From positions 1-5,689 of the forward strand of contig MTER01000062.1 of assembly GCA_002083985.1 (NCBI GenBank): a stretch of 5,689 nt of DNA. Reading direction: 5' to 3'. Origin of the DNA: Candidatus Altarchaeales archaeon A3 (lineage in GTDB: Archaea > Altiarchaeota > Altiarchaeia > Altiarchaeales > Altiarchaeaceae). The translations under genes and the position numbers were made by a program. Of the stretch, positions 5,498-5,689 are shown in pieces (position 1 is the stretch's first letter; every line of letters begins with the position of its first letter). The notes beneath the pieces were generated by a model. The model was given only the letters and a program-made list of their open reading frames with translations, did no database searches and was not told the DNA's origin.

Positions 5498-5689
5498 ATG
5501 AATTTAGAAAAGGAAACAAAAAGGACCGACTTAAATGCAAAATTTTTTGGAATTGAAACCTTAATTTTGATGGAAAATGCAGGAAGATGCATCGCAGAGG
5601 AATGCAAAAATTTTAATAAAATTTTAATATTTTGCGGAACAGGAAATAACGGAGGGGACGGATTGTGTGCTGCAAGGCATTTGCTTGCA
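5498..5689 (+). CDS. nnrE: NAD(P)H-hydrate epimerase, N-terminal part (YjeF_N domain; runs off window)
   Basis: The first 64 codons of a YjeF N-terminal-domain protein. The enzyme interconverts the R and S hydrates of NADHX/NADPHX so that the partner dehydratase NnrD can repair them; it acts in the cytoplasm. Landmarks are [10 protein letters not shown] (10-19, the conserved D-x-N-A-x-x-x-G-I opening), [13 protein letters not shown] (24-36) and [17 protein letters not shown] (46-62), whose GTGNNGGDG loop is the nucleotide-phosphate-binding signature of the family. In many archaea this domain is fused to NnrD (about 470-500 residues in total); which form this is cannot be told here. ATG at 5498 is chosen because the conserved opening begins within ten residues of it and no other in-frame ATG lies close upstream. 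There is no clear ribosome-binding site, so it may be leaderless. The cysteines at 31 and 56 replace residues more often hydrophobic or small. Confidence 0.9.
   Translation, partial: MNLEKETKRTDLNAKFFGIETLILMENAGRCIAEECKNFNKILIFCGTGNNGGDGLCAARHLLA

Overview
This is an AT-rich stretch that most likely comes from an archaeon, possibly a small-genome DPANN-type lineage. Three things point this way: a KsgA/Dim1-type rRNA methyltransferase remnant, the start of an NAD(P)H-hydrate epimerase gene of archaeal flavour, and a giant cysteine- and Asp-rich exported protein ending in one membrane helix plus a Lys tail, with no LPXTG-type anchor. No clear Shine-Dalgarno sequence precedes either gene start. 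The lineage is an inference; no rRNA or other marker is present.

Layout: (1) 5-90 is a short repeat element. (2) 149-4255 (+) encodes a 1368-residue predicted cell-surface protein. In order it has a signal peptide, a Cys-rich beta domain, two MopE-type metal-binding motifs, a second copy of the Cys-rich domain, a thrombospondin type-3-like (TSP3) calcium-binding array, a domain repeated three times, a second TSP3 array, a Cys knot, four 23-residue EC/DC repeats, an Ig-like domain and a C-terminal transmembrane helix. (3) 4256-5497 holds no intact gene. It contains a 5'-truncated ksgA remnant on the minus strand and at least five small inverted-repeat elements of the MITE kind. Two of these are nested inside a third. 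(4) 5231-5316 is a second copy of the 5-90 element in inverted orientation, 94% identical. (5) 5498-5689 is the first 64 codons of nnrE, running off the window.

Function: the surface protein looks like a rigid calcium-stabilised stalk carrying repeated modules, for adhesion or envelope structure. nnrE is unrelated metabolite repair. The most notable biology is the dense, nested cluster of non-autonomous elements. It appears to have destroyed ksgA, and together with the inverted 86-bp pair it brackets the surface gene. No transposase is encoded in the window.
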